From NCBI GenBank assembly GCA_037134755.1, contig JBAXLO010000001.1, positions 1 through 58,299 on the forward strand: a stretch of 58,299 nt of DNA. Reading direction: 5' to 3'. The DNA is from JBAXLO01 sp037134755 (lineage in GTDB: Bacteria > Bacteroidota > Bacteroidia > Bacteroidales > JACABE01). The position numbers and the translations under genes were made by a program. The notes under the pieces were generated by a model. That model was not told the origin of the DNA. It saw only the letters and a program-made list of their open reading frames with translations, and did not search any database. Below are positions 16,694 to 25,394 of the stretch, piece after piece (position 1 is the first letter of the stretch; every line of letters starts with the position of its first letter).

Positions 16694-17800
16694 ATGGAAT
16701 TATTGTATATAAACGATGTTAAAGATGATAAACAACTTGATGAAGAGGTTTTTTACTTTATTGTTAATTACATTATAAGTGAAAATGTAACGATACATTC
16801 AAATGTTGGGTTTGGCTTAGAAATGTTTAAAAAGATTGATTGTTTTTCTGATGATGAAGTAATGAAGTATTTAGAAAGTTATTTTTTTATAATACAGCCC
16901 CAAATTACATCACGTTTATCTGAAGAACTTAAAAAAATTGATGGATTGAAGGAGTGTATGAAAACCTACAAACAATTAAAACATCGGAATCAATTACCTC
17001 CAGGACATTTCAAATATCTTCAGACATTAAAAACAAGGTATTTAGATTATCGGAAAACCTTCAAGGGGTTTTTGAATGATTATGTACGATTTTTGGGAAT
17101 ATATAAATATGTAGATTTATATGACGAAGTTATAATAAAAGCAAGCTATACCGACATTAATAGAGATTGGGAATTAATCGACCAGGAGCTTGGGGAAATA
17201 TTATATAACAATATTTCAAACCGAAAAAATCTAATATTACTTCATGATCTATCAAATTTAGAGGAATTTGACGCAAATAAAGAAGTTGATGAAGAACAAA
17301 AAGCCTTGCTTATCGAATTGTTTACATTGCATAAAATTCTATTAGTAACTATTCCATGTTCCGTTAATTTACAATTAAACGAACTAGTAGTTTTGAGACA
17401 AAGGTTTTTAAACAATTTTACTGAATTATTCTCAAGAATACAATTTTTTAGAAAAGATATTAATAAAATTGACACAGTTGAAACGTTAACAGAAAAATTA
17501 AATGAATTTAAATCTGAAATTAAAGATGATTTACAAAAAATACAAAACGAAATAAATACAAATCTATACTTCCTGAAAATTAAAAATTCAGATTCAGATT
17601 ACACAAATGTTACTATTAATCTTGGTATATTATTTAATGTAACTATATTTAATTATTTCTCTGTGAGAAATTTGATATCGCCTGATAAATATTCAGAATT
17701 AGAATATAGGTTAAATAATAAATTAAATGAAAAGTATTATGATTTATTTATATACTATAAAATTGACTTAGATATAAATAAATATAAAATTAGCGAATAA
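16694..17800 (+). CDS. MELLYI-family protein C (unknown function)
   Basis: A 368-aa paralogue, more diverged than A, B and D. The N-terminal block reads MELLYINDVKDDKQ with VFYFIVNYIISEN and IHSNVGF. TIPCSVNLQLNELVVLRQRF matches the same point in B, and IQNEINTNLYFLKIKNSDSDY the same C-terminal block. The final motif has drifted to LFIYYKIDLD. The region at about 190-210 is rich in acidic residues. It starts 100 nt after B, and gene D begins only 22 nt downstream, so C and D are almost certainly on one transcript. Confidence 0.85.
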   Translation: MELLYINDVKDDKQLDEEVFYFIVNYIISENVTIHSNVGFGLEMFKKIDCFSDDEVMKYLESYFFIIQPQITSRLSEELKKIDGLKECMKTYKQLKHRNQLPPGHFKYLQTLKTRYLDYRKTFKGFLNDYVRFLGIYKYVDLYDEVIIKASYTDINRDWELIDQELGEILYNNISNRKNLILLHDLSNLEEFDANKEVDEEQKALLIELFTLHKILLVTIPCSVNLQLNELVVLRQRFLNNFTELFSRIQFFRKDINKIDTVETLTEKLNEFKSEIKDDLQKIQNEINTNLYFLKIKNSDSDYTNVTINLGILFNVTIFNYFSVRNLISPDKYSELEYRLNNKLNEKYYDLFIYYKIDLDINKYKISE

Positions 17801-17822
17801 TAATTAAAAAACACATATAATT

Positions 17823-18908
17823 ATGGAATTGCTATATGTAGATAATATTACTAAAGAGTTTCAATATGAGAACGAATACTATTATTTTGTATTTAATTAT
17901 ATAATTGGAAAAAGAGTTCATTTGCATTCTAATGTGAGTTTTTGCTTTCATGTTATTAAAAATATAAGTAAATTTAAAGAGAATGAGATTCTGGATTTAT
18001 ATGAGATTAACAGCTTCCACAAAAATGTTGAAGAAGGTAGAGATTTGGAGGAGGTAACAAAAGGATATGAGCTTATTAAAAAACAATCTCCATTTGTAAA
18101 ACAACTAAAGAAACAAAAAAGATTAAATAAAGAAAGATTTGGCTTAGTACAAACATTTAATCAAGTTTTAACTTCAAGTAGAGATATTTTAAGAGAGTCA
18201 TGTAAAGATGACTTAGAAGCTATGGATTTATTGCCTTATATTGATTTAATTGATGAAGGTGTTATTATAACAAGTTATTCAACCTATAATAAAGTAGGAA
18301 AGATTGATGATTGTGAAATTGGAGAGAAATTGTTACAAACATATATTAATAGAGATAAAATATTAGTTTTAGGTAGTATATTGCCTATTTTGGCTAAACC
18401 AATATTACCAGAAGATATAAAAAGAATTCCTCCTTTGTTTTCAAGGAAAGTTTGTTTAGTAGGTATTCCACTTGTTTATATTCCTTGTTCAATAGGTTTT
18501 AAAAAAGACTCTCTTGTTTTATTACGTAAACAATTTATGAGTAAGTTTGATAAATTATTGGAGAAAATTCAATCTTTTAGGATTGAAATAAATACGTTGA
18601 CATTTAACAAAGAGATTAAAAATAAGATACTAGCATTTCAGGAATTATTAAATCAGGATTTAACGATGCTTCAAGATGAAATTAATACTAATATTTATTT
18701 CCAAAATGTAATTAATTGTGGAAAAGAGTATAATAATGTGTTTTTAATACTAGGCATACTTCAAAATGAATATATAGGTTTGTTTCATATAAGTAATTAC
18801 GCATTAAGTAAAGAAAAACATTTGGAATCAAATGAAGTAATAAAAAATAAAATTGGGAAAAACAAAAGTGAAGTCTTTCTCTATTATAATATAGAACAGA
18901 ATAGATAG
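17823..18908 (+). CDS. MELLYI-family protein D (unknown function)
   Basis: A 361-aa paralogue with start MELLYVDNITKEFQ, ENEYYYFVFNYIIGKR and LHSNVSF. LLPYIDLIDEG parallels B, and YIPCSIGFKKDSLVLLRKQF keeps the conserved PCS/R-Q-F junction. The helical C-terminal block is LQDEINTNIYFQNVINCG, ending FLYYNIEQ. The central stretch at about 195-225 (KPILPEDIKRIPPLFSRKV) is unique to this copy and Pro-rich. Spacing is 22 nt from C and 18 nt to E. Confidence 0.85.
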   Translation: MELLYVDNITKEFQYENEYYYFVFNYIIGKRVHLHSNVSFCFHVIKNISKFKENEILDLYEINSFHKNVEEGRDLEEVTKGYELIKKQSPFVKQLKKQKRLNKERFGLVQTFNQVLTSSRDILRESCKDDLEAMDLLPYIDLIDEGVIITSYSTYNKVGKIDDCEIGEKLLQTYINRDKILVLGSILPILAKPILPEDIKRIPPLFSRKVCLVGIPLVYIPCSIGFKKDSLVLLRKQFMSKFDKLLEKIQSFRIEINTLTFNKEIKNKILAFQELLNQDLTMLQDEINTNIYFQNVINCGKEYNNVFLILGILQNEYIGLFHISNYALSKEKHLESNEVIKNKIGKNKSEVFLYYNIEQNR

Positions 18909-18926
18909 ATTAATAATCTTAATAAT

Positions 18927-20042
18927 ATGAATTTAACTTTTATAAATAGAACAACTTCCAAAATATTACCAATGTCTGAGAACATTTATTTTTATTGTTC
19001 TTATATTATTGCTGATACGTCTTCTTATCATGCAGTGTTTTCGATGATGGAAGATTTTAGTGACTTGAAAATAGAAAGTAATAATGAAGAGTTTATTTTG
19101 GAGCTTTATCTTTTATTTAATAAAGATAATATTAATTGCGATGTGCTTAGGAGTGAAGCTAATATTTTGTTTTCTTGGTGTCAGAAACATAAGAGTGTAA
19201 ATCATAAGACAAAAGAGATGATTATTAATTATCAAAGAAAAAATCTTTTACTTAGAAAGATGTTGAATTTTATAGTAGATTTCTATCAAAACATGACAAG
19301 TAGTTTTGGGTTTGCAAAAGATCAATTAGGATTAATAGATGGGAAGATTGCTTCTTGTATTAGAAATATTTATGAAAGTGAAGATTATTTAGATGAACAT
19401 ACAGAAGATTCTTTAATAACATTGATTCCAGAATACTTATTTAGAAAAGAGAACTATTTTGTAATAGAAACTCTTATAGAGGATATTCTTAAGCCTTTTT
19501 ATATAAAAGATCCTGACCATTCAATTAATATTATGAATGAAAATGAATTTGTATGTATGCCATTATTTAAGATACCTTATTTTAGATTCTTTAACTCGAA
19601 TAGTTTGGTGTCGATAAGGAATACTTTAAAATCGAGTATGGGTGTTCTTTCAGATATTATTAATGATTTCCAAGATAATCTTAAAGAATTTGATTTTGAT
19701 AATAATGCAATAGATGTTATAAATAGTTATGTGCCGAAAGTACAATTAATATCTACTAATATACAGGAGCAAATAGACACTCAAGTTTATATTAAGAAAG
19801 AAATGAATTCAGGTTCAATGTTTCTTAATATGCAAATATATCTTGGTATATGTAAAATCAAATCAATACCTGAGTATTTTAGTGAAGCCGAAATAATAAA
19901 GCCTTTTATAATTGATTCAATTAATAAAAATATAGAAATAAAAGGTAATTTAAATAAAAGTCAGGTGTTCATTTATATGAAACCTGAGGAACAATCAATA
20001 CATGAATTCTTAGTATCTTATAAAAATAATTTAACATGTTAA
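18927..20042 (+). CDS. Divergent MELLYI-family protein E (unknown function)
   Basis: A 371-aa protein that is the most distant member. The N-terminus is MNLTFINRTTSK rather than MELLYI, but the overall length, helical pattern and landmarks are retained: IPYFRFFNSNSLVSIRNTL at the PCS junction, IQEQIDTQVYIKKEMNSGSMF and IYLGI in the C-terminal block, and a terminal VFIYMKPEE. Its last 7 nt overlap the start of the NYN ribonuclease gene, so its translation is probably coupled to the nuclease. That makes it the best candidate for a direct partner of the nuclease. Confidence 0.8.
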   Translation: MNLTFINRTTSKILPMSENIYFYCSYIIADTSSYHAVFSMMEDFSDLKIESNNEEFILELYLLFNKDNINCDVLRSEANILFSWCQKHKSVNHKTKEMIINYQRKNLLLRKMLNFIVDFYQNMTSSFGFAKDQLGLIDGKIASCIRNIYESEDYLDEHTEDSLITLIPEYLFRKENYFVIETLIEDILKPFYIKDPDHSINIMNENEFVCMPLFKIPYFRFFNSNSLVSIRNTLKSSMGVLSDIINDFQDNLKEFDFDNNAIDVINSYVPKVQLISTNIQEQIDTQVYIKKEMNSGSMFLNMQIYLGICKIKSIPEYFSEAEIIKPFIIDSINKNIEIKGNLNKSQVFIYMKPEEQSIHEFLVSYKNNLTC

Positions 20043-21466
20043 AACAAAAAATCGAACATTTTGAGGTGTCCGGCTTATCCGGATTTAAGTCTGTGGAATT
20101 AATAAAGATTAAAGACTTTGTTAAGATCTCCGACATATTAAAGGTGTATCATGTCTTCATAACTGAAAATAAAGTTGATGAAGAAATTAACAGAGCCTTC
20201 AATATTTTAAACAATGATATTATTTATAATATCAATTCAAATGGATTTATTTCTGTTGATGATTTTGATGATGCAGATGATAAAGGCTTTGAGAACGCTG
20301 AGGATTATGCTGAAGCAAAAAAAGGAGGCTACCATAACTATAAAGAGTTTGTGGAATTCCGTCAGTCGGGGGTGATTGATAGAAATGTGTATAAAAAAGC
20401 ACAGAAGTTAGGTTTCGTTGATAACTTTGATGACTTTAAAAAGAAATTAGAGCTAAATAAGAAGACGATACCCGAAGATTTTGATCTTAGTGAATATGAT
20501 AATTCATTAAAGTTGTTTCAATTTGCAAACGATCGTGGGTTTAAAGATTATGGTGATTTTGCTAAAGGCTTCTTTCTAGGCTTTACAGAGAAAATTATGA
20601 TGGATGAAGCAAAAGACAAAGGCTTTACTTATGCTAAAGATTATATTGGAGCCGTTTCTATGGGTTTTGATAATATTAGAGAGTTTCAGGAAGCAACTCA
20701 TCTTAATATTAAGAATAAGATTGAATTTAAAATGTTTGATAAGTTGAGGAGGATCTCTAAAAACATCCATGGTTTTGATGGAGCTCAGCTTATTGAAGCT
20801 CTTAAGATATATGAGAATGGCAAGCGTTTATCTATAAAGAAAATTTCGGAACTTATTGAACTGGAAAAAGAAAAGTGTAAACAATGCACTAGTGATAAAG
20901 GTATCAAAGAGCTACCTGAATGGTACGATCTTAAATTAAATACTAATGCTGATATCGAACAATTCTTGAAAACATGCACTGAGCTTAAAGATTATGGCTT
21001 TTATGATGCAGATGGTGAGTTTTTTGAAGTCTCTCGTCTTTCAGATACAACTATTTATATTGATGGTAGTAATGTTGCTTATGCTGATAATGGAAATAAA
21101 AAAGAAAACAAACCACAATATCTTAATATTATAACTTTAGCTCAACATTTAAAAGAACTTCGCTACAAAGATATCATTGTTATAGTAGATGCTAGTCTTA
21201 ATCATACAGTTACTGACCCTTTGTATTTAAGTACATTAAAGCAGAGTGCTCAATATCTGGAAGCTCCGGGTAATACTTCAGCTGATGAGTTCCTAATAGA
21301 AAACGCTAAGAAAAATAAATGTTACATAGTTACTAATGATACCTTCAGAGATTGGAAAGCTAAAGATAGCTGGATCTTTGAAAACATCGATCGTATCAGA
21401 GTTCCTTTCCTTAGAAACAGTAACGGTACGTTTAGTACTCCTTCGCTTGACTTAATAAAGGATTAG
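20036..21466 (+). CDS. Repeat protein with C-terminal Zc3h12a/NYN-type ribonuclease domain
   Basis: A 476-aa soluble protein. Residues about 75-235 hold roughly eight degenerate 14-20-residue repeats built on GFxxxxDYxxA (for example DDKGFENAEDYAEAK, NDRGFKDYGDF and DKGFTYAKDYIGAVSMGF). Residues about 338-465 match the Zc3h12a-like PIN/NYN ribonuclease domain: IDGSNVA (Asp343, Asn346), DIIVIVDASL (Asp385), TSADEFL (Asp417, Glu418) and IVTNDTFRDW (Asp435, Asp439). All expected acidic metal-binding residues are present, so RNA cleavage is likely. The start overlaps the preceding gene by 7 nt. It ends the locus and is followed by a weak hairpin. In eukaryotes this domain degrades mRNA and viral RNA; the target here is unknown. 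Confidence 0.85.
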   Translation: MLKQKIEHFEVSGLSGFKSVELIKIKDFVKISDILKVYHVFITENKVDEEINRAFNILNNDIIYNINSNGFISVDDFDDADDKGFENAEDYAEAKKGGYHNYKEFVEFRQSGVIDRNVYKKAQKLGFVDNFDDFKKKLELNKKTIPEDFDLSEYDNSLKLFQFANDRGFKDYGDFAKGFFLGFTEKIMMDEAKDKGFTYAKDYIGAVSMGFDNIREFQEATHLNIKNKIEFKMFDKLRRISKNIHGFDGAQLIEALKIYENGKRLSIKKISELIELEKEKCKQCTSDKGIKELPEWYDLKLNTNADIEQFLKTCTELKDYGFYDADGEFFEVSRLSDTTIYIDGSNVAYADNGNKKENKPQYLNIITLAQHLKELRYKDIIVIVDASLNHTVTDPLYLSTLKQSAQYLEAPGNTSADEFLIENAKKNKCYIVTNDTFRDWKAKDSWIFENIDRIRVPFLRNSNGTFSTPSLDLIKD

Positions 21467-21493
21467 TATTAAATGCTCTTCTATACGCAAGGT

Positions 21494-21546
21494 CACAATA
21501 ATGGGATTATGAATATTGTATTTGTAATCCTTTTATTGTGTCTTTA
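21494..21546 (+). terminator. Possible terminator after the NYN ribonuclease gene
   Basis: A 16-bp imperfect stem (21494-21509 against 21525-21540, two mismatches) with a 15-base loop and a short TCTTTA tail, 27 nt after the stop. The T-tract is weak. Confidence 0.4.
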
Positions 21547-21640
21547 TTTAAAGTCGAATAACTTTTGTGAAAATGCACTTTAATTTGGTACTTATTTTGT
21601 AAATTTGCAGCCTATTAAAACAATTATTTAAATACATCTT

Positions 21641-22324
21641 ATGTTTTCAGATATAGATAACAATCAATTCAATATTAATAAATCTAAGTATTCTCATTTT
21701 ATTTTTGACTGGAATGGTACCTTAATGGATGACCTTTGGCTTGCCGTTGATGTTATTGATAAGATGCTTGTTAAAAGAGGACTTTCCGGTATGACAATAG
21801 AACACTACAGCGAAGTGTTTGATTTTCCTGTTAAAGATTATTACGAGAAGATAGGTTTTGATTTTCAAAAAGAGAGTTTCGAACTTATAGGTACTGAGTT
21901 TATTGACGGATATAATGAGCGTCAATACGAATGCAAACTTCAGGTAGGAGCAAACGAGCTATTAAGAAATCTGAGCAGGCTACCAATTCAGTTAAGTGTG
22001 CTTTCGGCTCGCATTCAACATACTTTAGAAGAAAATCTGGATCATTATGGTATCTATAATCACTTTATGCATGTTGCCGGGTTAGATGACCATTATGCCA
22101 ATGGTAAACTGGGTGCGGGTATTGAGTTGCTTAATAAGACATCAATCCCAAAAGGGGACACTCTTATGATAGGCGATACTTTGCACGATGCTGAAGTAGC
22201 TAAAGAATTAGGTATTGATTGTGTTTTGGTAGTCTCAGGACATCAATCCGAAAAACGATTATTGTCAGCTAATGTGCCTGTATTTGATACTTTAGTTGAA
22301 TTAAATAAAGTCCTTTTGGCATAA
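21641..22324 (+). CDS. HAD-superfamily phosphatase
   Basis: A 227-aa cytoplasmic hydrolase of the phosphoglycolate-phosphatase-like group. Motif I is FDWNGTLMDD (nucleophile Asp23), motif II SVLSAR, and motif III/IV MIGDTLHDAEVA. An alpha-helical C1 cap lies between residues about 30 and 100. The second residue of the usual DxD is Asn25, a change seen in some Bacteroidota HAD proteins that may slow the acid/base step or alter specificity. A TAAATTTG box at 21600-21607 is a likely -7 element, 34 nt before the ATG. Substrate unknown. Confidence 0.8.
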   Translation: MFSDIDNNQFNINKSKYSHFIFDWNGTLMDDLWLAVDVIDKMLVKRGLSGMTIEHYSEVFDFPVKDYYEKIGFDFQKESFELIGTEFIDGYNERQYECKLQVGANELLRNLSRLPIQLSVLSARIQHTLEENLDHYGIYNHFMHVAGLDDHYANGKLGAGIELLNKTSIPKGDTLMIGDTLHDAEVAKELGIDCVLVVSGHQSEKRLLSANVPVFDTLVELNKVLLA

Positions 22325-22375
22325 AGTTTGTTTTATTAACATCGTTTAGTTGAAAAAGAACTGAAATAGGTTGTT

Positions 22376-22403
22376 TTGCATCTGTATTTGTGTACTAACT
22401 TTG
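22376..22403 (+). promoter_or_regulatory. Promoter of the secreted glycosidase-like gene
   Basis: TTG (22376-22378), 17 nt, TAACTTTG (22396-22403). It lies just upstream of the ATG at 22451 and overlaps an earlier in-frame ATG at 22376, which therefore cannot be the start. Confidence 0.75.
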
Positions 22404-22450
22404 TAAACTTATTATGGTTTCCATTTCAATTGGAAAATAAACATTTTGCT

Positions 22451-25234
22451 ATGAATAACATGCTTTTAAAGTCCCTAAATATTAATCTGAGAAATTATTT
22501 CAGAGATTTGCTTATTATTTCATTGTTTGTCTTTTCGTCATACAATGCCTATTGTATTAAAGGCGGGGTAGTTGACAATTACGGCAAGATTGTCCCTTTT
22601 GCCACTATTCGATTTGTTGATCAGTCCGATTCCACAAAGGTTTTCATGGGGTTTACCGATGCTTTGGGGAACTACAACGTTGATGTGCCATTGATAAATT
22701 ATTCGGATGGTAATAAAAACTTTATGTTTTTTGATATTTACCCAAATCCTGCCACTAATGGCGTTGTTATTCCGCTCAATTTGATGAATGCCGGCTATTT
22801 GTTAGTGTATGTTTACAATACATATGGTGAGAGGGTCAATACTATATATGATGGCAATTACAGTTCCGGTTTGTATCAGTTTATATGGGATGGGCGAACG
22901 AATGCACATCAAAGGGTTGCCCCCGGTATTTATTTTGTGCAGGTGATATTTAATGGGCGAACAGCCACTAGGAAAGTGGTGTTAATGGAGAATGATGGCA
23001 ATGCCGTTAGCCCCGTGCCTATGAACAATTTTTTAAATAAATTTGAACCCTTTAAGATAAAATACACCGTTACCATAACACGCGACAGCGTTATAGATCC
23101 ATTTTATTTAACAAATTATGAAGTTTTAAAACCTGATTCCAATAATTTTATGGTTAACAGGCATGTTCCTATACCTTATAGAGTTGAAGGGAACTTTCTG
23201 TCAGTATATAATATCAATGATAGCACTTATAAAAAGATATTTATAAAAGGGATTAATCTCGGTGTTGGTATTCCCGGCACTTATCCCGGCGATCTGGCTG
23301 CTGATTCGCTTACTTATGTAAGGTGGTTTAAGATGATGGATTCCGCAGGGTTTAATGCTATCCGTGTTTACACACTTCACTACCCTCGTTTTTATAATGC
23401 TATAGCTAAGCACAATGAGGATAATCCCGATCATCCATTGTATTTATTGCATGGTATTTGGCTTGATGAAGATACTATTTATAAGTTGAATAATAACTTT
23501 TATAAATATGCCGAAGGTTATGATATTGATATAAAAGAAATTGTTGATTGCCTTCATGGTCGAAAAATTATAGGACCTAGGCCTGGTAGAGCTTACGGCA
23601 CTTTTAATACTGATGTTTCTCGTTGGGTTATCGGTTATATCGAAGGACGCGAAATCAGTCCTTATGAAGTATTGGGTACTGACACTGTAAATACTTCTCA
23701 TACAAGTTATAATGGATATTCTAATGCAATAATTCTACCAAGTGGTGGCACTCCGATGGAATGCTGGATGGCTGCACATTTAGATTATTTAGTAAAGTAC
23801 GAAAGAACTACTTATTTTCATGAGCGTCCTGTTAGTTTTACCAGCTGGCCTACCTTAGATCCTATTAAACATCCAACTGAACATCCAAATTATGGCAGTT
23901 CCGAAGATATTGTTCAGGTTAATTTAAACAAACTTGTGTTGAAAAATGCTCCGGCAGGCTTCTTTTTAAGCTATCACGTTTATCCGTATTTCCCTGATTT
24001 TATTACGCAAGGTCCTTATCATTTATATTCTGACTCTATTGGCCCTTGTCCTTATTTTGAATATGTAAAAACTTTAAAAGGTCAGTATAATTATCCGCTT
24101 CTGGTTGCTGAATTTGGAGTGCCTACAAGTTGGGGAAATGCTCATTTCGAATTTAATGGAATGACTCAGGGCGATGAAGATGAAGTACAACAAGGTGATT
24201 TCAACGTTCGCATGTATAAAGACATTTATCAAGCAGGTTGTGCAGGTGGTTGTATGTTTGCATGGATTAATGAGAATTTTAAGCAGAGTTGGATCATTGA
24301 TCCAACAAGCTGTGGTGTTGATCGTAGAATACTTTGGCATAATCTGGCAAGTCCCGAAGAAAACTTTGGCTTGTTAAAGTTTGTTGAAGATCCTCCTTCT
24401 TATAATCGTTGGCCCGCTACCTATCCTTCCTATGATTCTAGTAGAATTAAAAAGATTCAAGCAGATTATGATAATGAATACTTCTATGTTAATGTTGCTT
24501 ATAACTCTTTATTAGCTACTGATTCTTTGTATATAGGATTTGATACTTATGGTGATGCAGTTGGGGAGAATTTTTTTCCTAATCATGTAGGAACTGTTTA
24601 CAATTTTTGTGAATTTATGTTGGTTATAACCTCTGATTCGGCTAATTTATATGTAGAGCAAACTTATGACACTTATTGCAGTAGCCCTAAGTTTCCCTTA
24701 GCTGATTCGGCTGTGCAAAAATTTCATTCCGAAGCTACAGGTGACGTTCCTTGGAATATACTTAGATGGAGGAATAACTTTCCGGATAGCTGTAACTTTT
24801 ATGCAGGCAGACTTAGAAACTGCAATTTTACTGATACACCAAGTAGTAATACTGCTGTTGTGCGTTATCCCGACCATGTAGAGGTACGTATTCCATGGCA
24901 TTTCTTAAATTTTACCGACCCCTCGGATCTCGAAGCCCTTGATTGCGAAACGTGTACTGGTAATGGTATTAGGCCTCACGAACCACCCATTTCGATGTTT
25001 GATGCATCTTCTCTTCCCCGAGAAACTACTTATACTACCGGTATAGCATTGAGTGTTTTAATGGGTAATGACCAAAACAATTTAGTGGAAACAAGTCGCT
25101 TTTTATGGAATACCTGGGGGATTGATATGGGCACCGGTTTATATACACCACCTTCGCCTGTTAAAGAAGTTAAGAAACAATCTTATAACATTATTAAGAA
25201 TTGTTTGCTAAATACACCCTTTACTCCTTACTAG
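22451..25234 (+). CDS. Secreted glycoside-hydrolase-like protein with an internal FlgD/sorting-like domain
   Basis: A 927-aa protein from the ATG at 22451, chosen because the promoter box lies between it and the earlier ATG. A signal anchor occupies residues about 17-35. Residues about 36-80 are a carboxypeptidase-regulatory-like beta domain. Residues about 93-170 look like a FlgD Ig-like or T9SS sorting domain (FFDIYPNPATN ... GIYFVQVIFNGR), unusually placed near the N-terminus. Residues about 215-590 form a TIM-barrel glycosidase-like region (FIKGINLGVGIPGT, GFNAIRVYTLHYPRFY and LLVAEFGVPTSWG with the candidate nucleophile Glu554), resembling the GH2/GH5/GH72 clan. The remaining part is beta-rich. 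The C-terminus (LLNTPFTPY) lacks a sorting domain. Substrate unknown. Confidence 0.65.
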   Translation: MNNMLLKSLNINLRNYFRDLLIISLFVFSSYNAYCIKGGVVDNYGKIVPFATIRFVDQSDSTKVFMGFTDALGNYNVDVPLINYSDGNKNFMFFDIYPNPATNGVVIPLNLMNAGYLLVYVYNTYGERVNTIYDGNYSSGLYQFIWDGRTNAHQRVAPGIYFVQVIFNGRTATRKVVLMENDGNAVSPVPMNNFLNKFEPFKIKYTVTITRDSVIDPFYLTNYEVLKPDSNNFMVNRHVPIPYRVEGNFLSVYNINDSTYKKIFIKGINLGVGIPGTYPGDLAADSLTYVRWFKMMDSAGFNAIRVYTLHYPRFYNAIAKHNEDNPDHPLYLLHGIWLDEDTIYKLNNNFYKYAEGYDIDIKEIVDCLHGRKIIGPRPGRAYGTFNTDVSRWVIGYIEGREISPYEVLGTDTVNTSHTSYNGYSNAIILPSGGTPMECWMAAHLDYLVKYERTTYFHERPVSFTSWPTLDPIKHPTEHPNYGSSEDIVQVNLNKLVLKNAPAGFFLSYHVYPYFPDFITQGPYHLYSDSIGPCPYFEYVKTLKGQYNYPLLVAEFGVPTSWGNAHFEFNGMTQGDEDEVQQGDFNVRMYKDIYQAGCAGGCMFAWINENFKQSWIIDPTSCGVDRRILWHNLASPEENFGLLKFVEDPPSYNRWPATYPSYDSSRIKKIQADYDNEYFYVNVAYNSLLATDSLYIGFDTYGDAVGENFFPNHVGTVYNFCEFMLVITSDSANLYVEQTYDTYCSSPKFPLADSAVQKFHSEATGDVPWNILRWRNNFPDSCNFYAGRLRNCNFTDTPSSNTAVVRYPDHVEVRIPWHFLNFTDPSDLEALDCETCTGNGIRPHEPPISMFDASSLPRETTYTTGIALSVLMGNDQNNLVETSRFLWNTWGIDMGTGLYTPPSPVKEVKKQSYNIIKNCLLNTPFTPY

Positions 25235-25252
25235 TATTTGTTTTAAAACATA

Positions 25253-25292
25253 AAAAAGAGCCGTCAGCATTAGTTTGCCGACGGCTCTTTTT
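25253..25292. terminator. Bidirectional terminator hairpin (shared module, copy 1)
   Basis: The stem AAAAAGAGCCGTC / GACGGCTCTTTTT works for both converging genes (plus gene ending 25234, minus gene ending 25395). The whole 38-nt hairpin including its loop is identical, on the opposite strand, to the one at 43614-43652. Confidence 0.92.
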
Positions 25293-25394
25293 GAATGCAC
25301 ATTTAGCGAAGGCGAAATGCCCTGCAATTAATAGTAGTGTCCCTTTATTTTTTTATTCTTAAACTATATTTTACTTTACGTTAGCAGCTACCTT

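Noticed and set aside
13257..21466. Prophage remnant as explanation of the paralogue array
   Set aside because: No integrase, terminase, capsid, portal or lysis gene and no attachment-site duplication is visible.
22376..22450. Upstream in-frame ATG for the glycosidase-like gene
   Set aside because: The TTG-N17-TAACTTTG promoter lies inside this stretch, and the ATG at 22451 gives a sensible signal sequence.
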